Of a DNA stretch of 33,546 bases, positions 33,132 through 33,546 are shown one piece after another. The notes below the pieces were generated by a model. It was not told the DNA's origin and made no database searches. It was given only the letters and a program-made list of their open reading frames with translations. Made by a program: the position numbers and the translations under genes. Numbering within the stretch: the stretch's first letter is position 1; each line of letters begins with the position of its first letter. Source of the DNA: Sphingomonadaceae bacterium (GTDB lineage Bacteria > Pseudomonadota > Alphaproteobacteria > Sphingomonadales > Sphingomonadaceae); contig JAJUHA010000024.1 of assembly GCA_029268145.1 (NCBI GenBank), positions 1 through 33,546 of the forward strand, read 5' to 3'.

Positions 33132-33546
33132 ATGACCGACGCGCCCGGGCCAGCCGTGCGCCCCTTCATCGACCCCGAGGCGCTCCTGCTCACCGCCCAG
33201 ACCAGCCCCGGGCCGGGCGGGCAGAATGTCAACAGGGTGGCAAGCGCCATCCGCCTGCGGTTCGACCTCGCCCGCGCCGCCGGGCTTTCCGAGCCGGTCC
33301 GGCGCCGGGCGGCGCGGCTGGCCGGCCGGAGACTGACGGCCGATGGCGCCATCCTGTTCCTCGCGTCCCGCCATCGCACGCAGGAGGCCAACCGCCGCGA
33401 CGCGCTGGCGCGCCTCGCCGCCCTGCTCGAGGCGGCGCGGTACCGGCTGCGCAAGACCACCGTCACCGCGGCCTTCGCCGGGCGCATCACCGTGCGCAAG
33501 GTGCAAACCGGCCAGCAGGTGCGGAGAGGAGGCAAGGGGAACGCCA
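33132..33546 (+). CDS. ArfB-like alternative ribosome-rescue factor (3' end beyond window)
   Basis: The frame opens at the ATG at 33132 and stays open for 138 codons to the window edge. It carries the release-factor GGQ motif in TSPGPGGQNVNRVAS (residues about 25-39), followed by AIRLRFDLARA and LASRHRTQEANRRDALARL, as in ArfB (YaeJ) peptidyl-tRNA hydrolases. ArfB rescues stalled ribosomes by inserting a basic C-terminal tail into the empty mRNA channel. The tail seen here (RLRKTTVTAAFAGRITVRKV onward) is basic but unlike the usual Lys/Arg/Pro tail. A purine-rich AGAGGAGG near 33515 may be the ribosome site of a following gene. It is divergent from the oxidoreductase with 65 nt between starts. 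Confidence 0.82.
   Translation, partial: MTDAPGPAVRPFIDPEALLLTAQTSPGPGGQNVNRVASAIRLRFDLARAAGLSEPVRRRAARLAGRRLTADGAILFLASRHRTQEANRRDALARLAALLEAARYRLRKTTVTAAFAGRITVRKVQTGQQVRRGGKGNA

Noticed and set aside
30848-33535. Very long minus-strand frame overlapping the oxidoreductase and the ArfB-like gene
   Set aside because: It is a GC-rich shadow with Arg/Ala/Gly runs. The molybdopterin and GGQ motifs are in other frames.

Overview
The window is very GC-rich, with third codon positions that are almost all G or C, and reads as chromosomal DNA from an alphaproteobacterium, most likely a member of Sphingomonadales. The clues are a DUF6489 protein, an RHH_4-type small protein, a PEPxxWA-type PEP-CTERM protein, a GTTC-N7-GTTC LexA box of the alphaproteobacterial type, and the gene neighbourhoods radA-cvpA and glyA-nrdR. 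I see no rRNA, tRNA, CRISPR array, insertion sequence, phage gene or integrase. Coding density is high and many genes overlap by 1 to 14 nt.

Left edge to about 7.35 kb. A truncated leftward gene (possibly imuA) begins one base past a perfect LexA box. It is followed by a leftward K+ uptake pair (ktrB-ktrA), a rightward exported M1 aminopeptidase, a leftward pirin, a small secreted Cys-rich protein, a rightward methyltransferase with a signal peptide, and a leftward pair encoding a DksA/TraR-type zinc-finger protein and DUF6489.

7.5 to 14.6 kb. radA, cvpA and cysS run rightward. A tandem array of GC-rich hairpins separates them from an IscU/NifU-like scaffold gene and a KefB/C-type K+/H+ antiporter. 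Convergent to these is the ribosomal operon rpsF-rpsR-rplI.

14.7 to 21.2 kb. A PEP-CTERM gene carries a frameshift and is bounded by a good terminator. Next is a leftward operon for an RND efflux system (membrane-fusion protein, HAE1-type pump) and a DUF445 membrane protein. No outer-membrane TolC-type gene is present.

21.2 to 25.4 kb. A 14-bp minisatellite lies upstream of a small GlsB/YeaQ-type membrane protein, followed by a SIMPL-domain protein. The leftward operon rpiB-glyA-(Lys/Ala-rich membrane-tethered protein)-nrdR links one-carbon and ribose-phosphate metabolism with ribonucleotide reductase control.

25.5 to 33.5 kb. A four-gene rightward cluster is coupled through ATGA overlaps: an aminoglycoside-phosphotransferase-fold kinase, an ACAD10/11-like acyl-CoA dehydrogenase, a Nudix hydrolase and a small unknown protein. 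The kinase plus dehydrogenase pair is the best candidate for an interesting system, a split 4-hydroxyacyl-CoA catabolic module. Convergent to it is a leftward run: a Tat-exported molybdopterin oxidoreductase large subunit without its Fe-S partner, hemH, phaB and an RHH protein. A truncated ArfB-like rescue factor starts at the right edge.

Several gene ends and intergenic gaps carry short tandem duplications or hairpin arrays with units of 12, 14, about 36 and about 37 nt. This recurrent pattern is one of the more unusual features here.
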